From Osedax fenrisi (Eukaryota; Annelida; Polychaeta; Sabellida; Siboglinidae): a stretch of 64,000 nt of DNA. Below, one piece after another: positions 22,575 through 31,162 of this stretch. The notes beneath the pieces are model-generated. The model saw only the letters and a program-made list of their open reading frames with translations. It did not search any database and had not been told where the DNA came from. Location: positions 29,421,871 to 29,485,870 of the forward strand of contig OZ025243.1 of assembly GCA_964019155.1 (NCBI GenBank), given 5' to 3'. Within the stretch, counting starts at the first letter, position 1. Each line of letters begins with the position of its first letter. The translations under genes were made by a program, and so were the position numbers.

Positions 22575-23693
22575 ATGCCGGATGGGTCGCGGCCCGGAAT
22601 ACCAATGACCGCGTATGCTATCGGTAAACTCCAGGATGGATACGATAAGTTAAATACTGGATCGAATAATAATAATAATATCATACAGAGAACATACAAC
22701 AACAAACAATTATCGACTTCAACGAAAAGAAGAATACATTTACCAAAACATATTACCACCATAGGTACATGGAACGTCAGAACACTGAGAGATATAGGCA
22801 AAGTTCAGGAATTAACAAGATAATTAGATCGATACAAATGAGATGTCATTGGTATGGCAGAAACTCGATGGAAAAACTCTGGTGAAGAGGTCACAGATGA
22901 AGGTCATAAGATCATATAAAGCGGACAGAAAAAACACCACCAACAAGGAGTAGCTTTCATAGTAAAGAAAGAACTGACGTCAGTTATTTTAAACTACGAA
23001 GCAGTATCGATAAGAATGATGTCATTACGACTAGCGTCACATCCTTTGAATATCACTATAATTCAAGTATATGCTACAATAAGTGACTATGAAGATGAAG
23101 AAGTTGGAATATTTTATGAGGAATTAGAGGAAATGATGGTGAAGGTACACAGAAAAGATTTATTGATAGTACAGGGTGACTGGAACGCTATAGTGGGAAA
23201 TACAAATGATGTTGGGAGGTATGCAGTTGGAAAGTTTGCTTTGGGAAAAACTAATCCAAGAGGACTTAGACTTCTGGAATTTGCTTCTAAACATAGCTTA
23301 ACTATAGCCAATACACTACACCCACAGGAAAATTCAAGTAAATCTACATGGAATTCACCAAACAATCTTGTACATAATCATATTGACTACATTCTAATGC
23401 CGCAACGGTTCAAATCTAGCATTCATAAATCCTCAATCATAACTTACCTGGGAGCAGTTATTAATAGCGATCATGATCTTGTATTATGTAACATGAGATT
23501 AAAACTAAGAACGCAAAAAGCAGGAAACAGTAATAGAGTTAAATACGACGTAGAAAAATTATCAAATGTGAAGACATGGTTAGAGTACAGAGAGGAACTG
23601 GAAAAGAAACTTAAATCTATTGATATTGACACTTTATCTACAGATAACACATACACTATTATTGCAGAATCTATAACATCGACGGCGCAATAA
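22575..23693 (+). pseudogene. LINE endonuclease domain, RTE-like, with premature stops
   Basis: The amino-terminal half of the LINE protein. After MPDGSRPG the APE-type endonuclease runs from TIGTWNVRTL (22757) through IGMAETRW, QGVAFIVKKE, ITIIQVYA, VQGDWNAIVG, STWNSPNN and HIDYILMPQRF to SDHDLVLCNM (23468). Stops interrupt it at 22821 (TAA), 22842 (TGA) and about 22917 (TAA), and it ends at 23691. Each stop sits where the family has a sense codon differing by one base, so these are point mutations. The continuation at 23755 follows after a small deletion. Confidence 0.85.
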
Positions 23694-23754
23694 ATTCTGG
23701 GTAAATACAGGAAAAAGATACAACCATGGATACCGAGAAAGAGAGCTGAAAGCT

Positions 23755-25251
23755 ATGAAAAATAATAGTGACAAATTAAAAGACGAATACAGGAAGGTAC
23801 ATAACATGATTAGAAGAAGTATGAAAAAATCAAAAGAAGATTGGCTAAAGCAGCAATGCAAAGAAATTGATTATGATCTAAGCAGAGGAATTAATAGTAA
23901 GAAGGCATACACTACTCTTAAACTAATAACTAATTCATCTAGCAGAATAACATCTATCATAAAAGACAAAACTGGAACACCACTGGCAGATGATAAAGCA
24001 AATATGGAACGATGGACGGAATATTGTAAAGAATTATATAATTACCCCATTAATCCAGATATATCTTTACTACAAACGAACACTCTCGCAAATAAAGAGG
24101 TCACAATTTTGCCAATACTAAAATCAGAAGTCGAATATGCTATAAAGAAGCTGAAAAATGGGAAATCACCGGGAATAGATAATGTGTCAAGTGAACTTAT
24201 TAAAGAAGGAGGCCCAGAAATAACTCAATTATTAACACATTTATGCCAACAAATATGGTCTACAAATAAATGGCCAGATGCATGGACAATATCATCCTTA
24301 ATAATCCCACTACCAAAGAAAAGTGATCCAAAGAATTGTGAAAATTATAGAACAGTCAGTCTAATCAGCCACTCAAGCAAAATACTATTACGTATAATAC
24401 TGAACCGTCAAACACCACAAACAGAAAACATACTATCAGAAGAACAAGCAGGTTTTCGGAAAAACAGAAATACGACAGAACAGATCTTAAATTGTAGGCT
24501 AATTATGGAAAAACAAATTGAGCAACAAAGACCACTTTTTCACAATGTTATTGATTTCAAAAAAGTATTCGACAGGGTTTGGCACCAAGGTTTATGGGAT
24601 ACGATGACATCGTTCGGAATCGATACCGAACTTATTAACATAATATGATCCCTCTATGAGTCAACTAGCAGCTCTGTGTTACTTAACAATCAAATTGGCC
24701 CTACATTCTGTACTAAAGTGGGGGTAAGACAAGGCTGCCTACTTTCACCGCAACTATTCAATATATTTTTGGAAAGAATAATGCAAGTCACACTTCAAAA
24801 TCATGAATCATCAATTAAAATAGTCGGGAGACCAATATCTAATTTAAGGTTTGCCGAAGATATAGATTTGTTGGCTGGTTCGGAAGCGGGATTACAAAGT
24901 CTAACGGATTCACTTGAAAAAGCAGCAACGTCTTTCGGAATGGAAATAAGCCATATCAAGAGTAAAACTTTAGTGAACGGAGAAACAGAAGCGCCTAAGA
25001 TTATGATGTATGTTAAATCTTTAGAGAATGTTTCTAATTTCAAGTACTTAAGAGCTACGCTATCCGATGATGCAACATCAAAAAAAGAAATCCGTATAAG
25101 ACTTGCAACGGCAACATCAGTAATGGTGAAATTAGAAAAGATTTGGAGGAGCAAAGAAATTGTTTTTAAAATAAAATGTAAGCTATATAAATCACTAGTT
25201 CTCTCAACAGTGTTGTATGGATGCAATACATGGACGTTATACCAAGAATAA
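23755..25251 (+). pseudogene. LINE reverse transcriptase domain, RTE-like
   Basis: The RT part reads as two open blocks, 23755-24648 and 24649-25251, in the same frame and separated by one TGA (24646-24648). Motifs in order are: LKNGKSPGIDNVSSELIK (24150), NYRTVSLISHSSKILLRIIL (24340), EEQAGFRKNRNTTEQIL (24440), VIDFKKVFDRVWH (24548), GVRQGCLLSPQLFNIFLERI (24720) and FAEDIDLLAGSE (24850). The catalytic FADD is FAED here, so the active site has lost one aspartate, and the enzyme would be dead even without the stops. It is followed by the YLRATLSDD and CNTWTLY region. Confidence 0.85.
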
Positions 25252-25649
25252 AAAAAAAGGATATCCGCATTCGAAACCAAAGCCTTCAGACGTCTACATC
25301 AAATAAGCTACAGAGAGCATACAACTAATTTATTCGTTCGAGCTGAAATCGAAAAGAGAATTGGTCATAATACGGCTCTTCTGGATATTGTTTTAAAAGA
25401 AAACTCAGCTTCTATGGTCACATAAGTCGACATGACAACTTATGCAAAACAATAATGCAAGTATATGTTGAAGGAAAGAGGAATAGAGGTCGCCCAAAGA
25501 GAAACTGGATGAACGACATAACCGAATATACACATCTGTCATTAGGTAATTTATTAGAAAAACCATGGAATCGAGATGAATGGAAAAGTTGTGTTACGGA
25601 AAAAGAAATGTGCTCCCCCTACGATGTTCGACGTCACGGGATAAAGTAA
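25252..25649 (+). pseudogene. LINE C-terminal tail, RTE-like, frameshifted
   Basis: After the stop at 25249 the frame continues with RISAFETKAFRRLHQISYRE and later needs a shift into the block 25455-25649 (VEGKRNRGRPKRNWMNDITE, ending RRHGIK). The GRPKRNWM.DI block is the usual carboxy end of this LINE type and matches CGRPKRKWIDDIKE in copy 1. Confidence 0.75.
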
Positions 25650-25655
25650 CTAAGT

Positions 25656-26295
25656 AAGTAATTATTAAAATATTATTCCATATATTTTTTAATTATTTTA
25701 AATATATAATAATACAATACATTAATAATTTGATGATACATATATTTATTTAGTTATTAACACATTATAATTAGTAGGAAATGTTATTTTCATAAAGCAC
25801 ATATGTAAAACTATATAATCAGACTTATAACTATATATATATATAGTAATATAATTTATAATCTAACATTATTAATATTACATCAGTATATTTATCACAA
25901 ATTATATGTTAATGAATTATACCTTTTATTAAAATTACATTCTTTACTTTTATATTTGTTCCTTTCTTTTGTTAATTTGATATTATCTTTAAAACACACT
26001 TACATTTTGAGCTACTAGTTTCAAGTAAAAATTATAGGGTTTTAAATAGTTGTATGTATTTAATAAATAAATAATTATGAGAAAATCAAGTTAAAAGTAA
26101 ATAGTTATATCATATATATATATTTATATTATATACTACTTATATTTTTATTATAAATGTATTGAAAGTTTCATTTTTATGTTAAGGAATAGGAACTATG
26201 GAGTCTATAGTATACTATGGAATAAATAAGAATAGAGAAATAAGAAACACACATATATAAGTAAACATTTATTATAATTATAAATATATATAAAC

Positions 26296-26341
<46 letters not shown>

Positions 26342-26660
26342 TACATTATTATATTCAACTATGCGATAAATATATAATATGTATATATTATTAGAATATG
26401 CAGTTAATAATGCCATGGTAATTATAAATGCAATATTATGTATTGCTTATTACATTATTACTTATATATATATATATATATTATATGCAAATACGTTACA
26501 TATCTATACCTAGATACAAAATTCATATATACACGTATAGGAAAATGGCATCCGAATAAAAGCTAGGATTGACTCCTAACGCTATACATAAAGCTATATG
26601 GCTACGGTTTTATATAAACTAGAATAAAATACTGACGACGACTATTAACTACTATTCTAT
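25656..26660. other. AT-rich spacer between LINE and GPCR
   Basis: No gene is seen. It holds (TA)n tracts at 26299-26338 and 26464-26481; the open frames here are TA translations. A segment near 26220-26460 resembles the one near 20970-21170 (TATACGATAAATATA / ATGCGATAAATATA, AATGCCA.GGTAATTATA), a weak dispersed repeat. Confidence 0.5.
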
Positions 26661-26669
26661 TAACTACAT

Positions 26670-27683
26670 TTACTTGCTGTCGTTGTTCGTCGATGTAGTC
26701 GAAGTACTTTCCGAGTAATTAGATACCCCGCTCGCGGCCCACTTGACCCCCATCCAGCCCATGATCCTTCCCCACTGCCTCCTCATCTCTTTCTTATAAT
26801 CCATATACTGAAGACTGTAGATGATGGGGTTAACGATGGAGTTCAGTTGCATCATGATAATACTCAAGGAGAACAGAACGCTATCGCGACGTAGTATGTT
26901 TGTCGGCGAGAATCGTGATATCGTCGTCAGTACGAACTTGAGCGTGTGACAACAAAGGTACAATAGAACGCACGTGGCCAACATGGCGGCTACGTTGAGT
27001 CTGATGCCGAGCCGCATGCCTCGCGATGAGATTCTAGCGAATATCGCGGCGTACGACGTCAACATCATCAGTAGAGGTAAGAGGCTGAAGAACACGTTGT
27101 AGAGAACCGAGAATATCTGGGAGTGGAGGCGCGAGGGGAAGTGGTTCCAGTAGTAACAGGTTCCCTTGTCCGGGTTTAAACCGTTTACCGGAAGTCCGAA
27201 AGCGGTGGCTATACCGAATCCGAAAACCCATATCGTAATAGCCACTATCAAGGTCATACGTGCGGTACATTTTACCTTGTGAACGACGGGCCATACGACG
27301 CTGACAGTTCGCTCTAAGGACAACGCTACAAGATTGTACGAAGAAGAGAATATCGGCATCGTGACGTATAGTTCACTGTAGATCACCTGACAAAATATCG
27401 AGTCCCACCGGCCGGACATGTTTGACCAGTGTCCGAAGTACTTTAATGGCGCGTAGATCATCACGGACAGCGAGGTGGTGAAGTCCAGCAAACACTGATT
27501 CATTAGAAGCACGTACGACTTAGACTTGCGGATCTTCACGCTAGAGGTCAGTATGAACATCGCCACCGAGTTGCCCGCTAGACCTATCAACGATATGAAG
27601 ATAAGTACGCTGTCCACTATATAGGCCACGGAACTAGGTCCGTCCCCGGTAATCTCCAGCACTTCCGTTACGTTCTGATCCAT
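26670..27683 (-). CDS. Rhodopsin-like (class A) G-protein-coupled receptor, intronless
   Basis: A complete 337-residue receptor in one exon, starting at an ATG followed by an N-glycosylation sequon (N4-V-T). Seven hydrophobic helices can be placed. Class A landmarks are N38 in GN of helix 1, D67 in LLDF of helix 2, C98 and C176 for the extracellular disulphide, W152 in helix 4, P203 in helix 5 and N285-P-I-I-Y289 in helix 7. The DRY position reads E124-R125-T126. The helix 6 CWxP switch is missing: the region reads LYLCCHTLKF. The short tail is Ser/Thr-rich and may be phosphorylated. Ligand and coupling cannot be told. The gene is far richer in G+C than its surroundings and is the only intact host gene seen. 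It should act at the plasma membrane. Confidence 0.9.
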   Translation of the reverse strand: MDQNVTEVLEITGDGPSSVAYIVDSVLIFISLIGLAGNSVAMFILTSSVKIRKSKSYVLLMNQCLLDFTTSLSVMIYAPLKYFGHWSNMSGRWDSIFCQVIYSELYVTMPIFSSSYNLVALSLERTVSVVWPVVHKVKCTARMTLIVAITIWVFGFGIATAFGLPVNGLNPDKGTCYYWNHFPSRLHSQIFSVLYNVFFSLLPLLMMLTSYAAIFARISSRGMRLGIRLNVAAMLATCVLLYLCCHTLKFVLTTISRFSPTNILRRDSVLFSLSIIMMQLNSIVNPIIYSLQYMDYKKEMRRQWGRIMGWMGVKWAASGVSNYSESTSTTSTNNDSK

Positions 27684-27992
27684 ATTATGTTGATGATACC
27701 ACAGGAAGAACTTTCACTGGAACATCTTACTATTACGGTATCTTTGTTTAGAGGTCACCTATCACGTGTTATAGGATATAGTAGTGTGTAAATAGTACAC
27801 TCTATATTATATAATGTATATTATATATTATATAGTATACACTATATAATACACTATAGTGTAAATATACGTGAAGCTCGCGGTGTATTACATTAATGTG
27901 TTTCTTCACTATTCGTTATTATACGATTCGGTAAATAGCGTGCGTTTGAAATATCATCTCACGCCTTTTTATACGAATTAATATTTATACAT

Positions 27993-28000
<8 letters not shown>
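27684..28000 (-). promoter_or_regulatory. Presumed 5' flank of the GPCR gene
   Basis: The first 250 bp upstream of the start codon (minus direction) go from GC-richer to palindromic TA-rich DNA near 27800-27860 (tatataatgtatattatata, tatagtatac). A TATA-type promoter would fit, but the transcription start cannot be placed from sequence alone. Confidence 0.25.

Positions 28001-28049
<49 letters not shown>
27998..28049. repeat. (TA)n microsatellite
   Basis: TA tract of about 50 bp between the GPCR and the spacer that follows. Confidence 0.95.
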
Positions 28050-28052
<3 letters not shown>

Positions 28053-29160
28053 AATAAAATAAATCAGATTTAGCATTCCTCTCCAACAGGCATAATGGGG
28101 AAATTAATAAACAAGTTAATGTTTTTACTAGAATTTCTCCAATCTTCATATTTTTGGATAGTCTAGATTCTCATAAAATAAATAAAATATACATATAATT
28201 AAGTATTTAAAAAAAAATTAAAATTACTCTATAAAAAGAGAAAATATGAGATATATATATAACACCTGAATATCTAACATAAAATACAAATAATATTTTT
28301 TTTATTTTATTTTATTATTATTATTATTGTTTATTTAAAAAAAAAATGAATAATTGAATTAATGATTATTTATATATATTTATAAATTTTAATACTGATA
28401 AGAATAATACCTTATTTATACGAAATAAAAATTGAAGATTATATAATAACATTTAAATTAGAGATTACAAAAAAAGTTAATACTGTACACCCTATAGGGG
28501 AAAATACTTTCTATAAACAAATATATAAATAATATATTATAACTAACAATATAATACAAATTATAAATAAATAAAAAATAGAAGAAGAATAAATCTATTA
28601 TAAAATGTATATGAATAATATCTATGAATACTGTTTTAAGAGGTATTTTTTTAAATTTGATAAAAATACATGGAATTTTCATAATTTCATTCCATTTTTA
28701 AGACCAAAAAATAATATTGAATTATGATATCGTGTATGTTTAATATATGGTAGAGTGTAATTAAAAGTTGAATTATTGTATAAATTGTGTCTCCTCACAA
28801 AAATGTTAATCATAGTTTTTGGACTATTACCCAGAAATATATTATCATAAACATTATATGCTTATGGATACTAAGATATCGTAACTTTAATATATTAGAA
28901 TTAATAAATAAAGAATTTGTCCTAGATAAAATAAAATTTCCATTTCTGATTATACATATATCCTTTATATATCCGGACATATATCTTTATTAATAAATCT
29001 AATATTTTTTTTTTAATAATTCTATTTCATATATATTACTAAAGTATATTTTTTCCAATTATTCCAAGCAATACAATATATGGGGTAAATATAAAGAATT
29101 ATATAAGTATATAATAGATATAGTATTTTTTCGGGAGAATAGTATTAAGTGATTTTAATA
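28050..29160. other. AT-rich spacer
   Basis: No gene is seen. It has homopolymer A and T runs and ATT repeats near 28304-28328. A fragment near 28600-28990 could be worn LINE DNA but shows no motif. Confidence 0.4.
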
Positions 29161-29647
29161 TATAGGGGAAAGTCTCCAATTACCGACCCCTAAATGATTA
29201 TGTGTAATAACTTATTCAATATAAAATATATTTATTTGAAATTGTGTAATTAGGGTGATAATATGGCAATGAATAATGTGGCTATTTTATATTTTTGATA
29301 TCATTATATTTACAATTGTAAATAATTGTTTCGAAAATATAGTTTTAAAAACATGCATTTATTTATATATATAAAACATTTATATATAACAGATGAATGC
29401 ATTACTTAATTGGAGTAATTATTATAGATTGTATTTAAGGATTTTATTAGTAATCGTTAAATATATAATTTATAAATAATATAATATAATAAACATATAA
29501 AAAATTATTAATGTTTAAAAAAAAAATTATTTACATGTTTTTAAAACATTAAATAGTTAACTTTCTGAAACATACATATGTTAAATATATATTCATGAAG
29601 TATATAAAACATAATTTTAAATTATTAAATACAACATTTATTTTATT

Positions 29648-29724
29648 ATGAACTTAAGTAGTCAGGTCTCGTTCGACATATCGTGCACTTATAAGTCACT
29701 CATCAAGAACACCACACAGTCAAG
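29648..29724 (+). other. Possible first exon within the 7-kb element
   Basis: ATG opens a 25-codon frame (begins MNLSSQVSFDIS) of near-normal base composition that ends at a donor-like CAAG-GTTTGT. If real, it would be the first exon of a gene carried by the transposon whose intron was later enlarged by the LINE. There is no homology support. Confidence 0.2.
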
Positions 29725-29826
29725 GTTTGTATGCATTATTATTTGAATATTGTTATTACAGTTTATGAATATTTTTATTGAATATTGTTATATTATATAC
29801 CGGTACATGCCTGTGCACATACATAA

Positions 29827-29838
<12 letters not shown>

Positions 29839-29900
<62 letters not shown>

Positions 29901-29928
29901 ATATATATATTATTATATTATATACCAG

Positions 29929-29961
<33 letters not shown>
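29839..29961. repeat. (TA)n microsatellites upstream of the LINE
   Basis: Three TA blocks (29839-29885, 29888-29910, 29933-29960) separated by short breaks. The long open frames here are Tyr-Ile translations of the repeat. Confidence 0.95.
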
Positions 29962-29965
<4 letters not shown>

Positions 29966-29984
29966 TGTTATAAAGTCTAAGTTG

Positions 29985-30053
29985 TAGATATATCGATTTA
30001 TGTAATATACATTTAAATGTATTTAGCATTACGTAACATAAATCGATATATTT
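29985..30053. repeat. 16-bp inverted repeat, CGATTTATG type
   Basis: ATATATCGATTTATGT is matched by ACATAAATCGATATAT about 35 bp away. The left arm and loop recur in the reverse-oriented copy at 39730-39815, where the arms have decayed. It may be a transcript stem-loop or a tiny inserted element. Confidence 0.7.
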
Positions 30054-30328
30054 ACATACAAACTTTAAACTATATTTCGGTGTCACGCTCTGTGTTAATT
30101 GCATAGCCATGTAAATGTTTCTTTTTCTGGTATTTTATATTTTGATCGTCTGTATAATATATTTCGTTATTTTTCTATAGAATAAATTCTACTCGGTGAG
30201 ATTGCCTCATTCTTCGTTCTGCATCTTATCGGGTAGGTACTAATATTATTATTATTATGTTATATTATTATTATGTTCAATAGTTCTTTGTGTCGATTAA
30301 TAAACTGTATCAGAACATTCAAATTATT

Positions 30329-30334
<6 letters not shown>

Positions 30335-30381
<47 letters not shown>
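30335..30381. repeat. (TA)n microsatellite in the LINE leader
   Basis: TA tract of about 46 bp, 60 bp upstream of the ORF1 start codon. The inverted leader copy also borders a TA tract at the same side (39440-39472). Confidence 0.95.
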
Positions 30382-30385
<4 letters not shown>

Positions 30386-30439
30386 TTCGTGTATTTGATT
30401 TCGTGCTGAACGGTCGTGTTTATTTTCCATTGTATTGAT

Positions 30440-31111
30440 ATGGCTATTTCGAATAAAAATATTCTAGACAAACTAAATTCTTTAGAAATAAATATATCAA
30501 AATTAAACGATATAATCATTTATCAAACTAAAATTATACAAGATCTACAGGGAGACAACATAAAACTCAACGATAAGATTAGTGGTTTATTTAACAATAT
30601 TGATAATTCAAATATTATTCAATCAAATAAAATTGATAAAATTATTGGTAGTAATAATAAGTTAAATTCTTCCAATATCAATAATTCTATTGTTTTGACT
30701 GATAATAATATTGAAATAGATTCAATTGATTATTCTTCCAAGGATAAAGTAATTGATTTATTTAAAGATTTAGTTGATATAGATATATCTGATAATAATA
30801 TCGTTGATATACAAAAATTAAATAATAAGGAATCGAGTGAAAACAAACATACACATTATATTATTAAATTAAGTGATATTAAATTAAAATCTAAATTATT
30901 ACATAACAAAAAAAATTTAGTAAATACTAATTTATATATACAAGATTCGTTATCGAAATACAGTAATAATCTATTTTATATCGCTCGAACTTATAAAAAA
31001 GCAGGCAAGATAATAGCTACCTGGATATATAAAAGTCAGATATATATAGAAACAAATAATAACAATAAAATTTTAATTTTAAACGAAACACAGTTAAATA
31101 ATTTCATTTAA
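30440..31111 (+). CDS. LINE ORF1 protein
   Basis: 223 residues from the ATG in gatATGg. The longer frame from 30416 begins with GTG and is rejected for an animal. The first 50 residues (LNSLEINISKLNDII, TKIIQDLQGDNIKLND) have the heptad pattern of a coiled coil for oligomerisation. An Asn/Asp-rich linker follows, then a compact C-terminal domain of about 90 residues (from HYIIKLSDIKLKSKLL to ILNETQLNNF) that resembles the nucleic-acid-binding domain of LINE ORF1 proteins and ORF1 of the LINE at 15375. There is no zinc finger. It ends in TAA. A second TAA follows two codons later, so readthrough is unlikely in this LINE. Confidence 0.7.
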   Translation: MAISNKNILDKLNSLEINISKLNDIIIYQTKIIQDLQGDNIKLNDKISGLFNNIDNSNIIQSNKIDKIIGSNNKLNSSNINNSIVLTDNNIEIDSIDYSSKDKVIDLFKDLVDIDISDNNIVDIQKLNNKESSENKHTHYIIKLSDIKLKSKLLHNKKNLVNTNLYIQDSLSKYSNNLFYIARTYKKAGKIIATWIYKSQIYIETNNNNKILILNETQLNNFI

Positions 31112-31162
31112 TTTTAATTAATTGATTTTATTTTTTATTTTTATATTTCTTTTAAATTTTTA

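Larger units (their letters stand above)
22380..25655 (+). mobile_element. RTE-like LINE, copy 2, moderately decayed
   Basis: Runs from a GC-richer leader (22380-22560, with the hairpin-prone CCTGCTTGTCGCTGCC) to a tail ATAAAGTAACTAAGTAAGTAA. It is the same family as 11140-14350 but longer-lived: only about eight stops or shifts are visible. It encodes one endonuclease-RT protein with no ORF1 upstream, as is usual for RTE-type elements. Confidence 0.85.

Noticed and set aside
27034..27294. Second protein overlapping the GPCR on the minus strand
   Set aside because: It is an out-of-frame shadow of the GPCR, which has full family landmarks.
29750..29987. Long Tyr-Ile open frames over TA tracts (also near 628, 4085, 10100, 20971, 26177, 42073)
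   Set aside because: They are translations of (TA)n microsatellites; no conserved sequence or start context supports a protein.
30416..30439. Eight extra N-terminal codons of the LINE ORF1
   Set aside because: The frame from 30416 begins with GTG, which is not a plausible start in an animal; ATG at 30440 is used.
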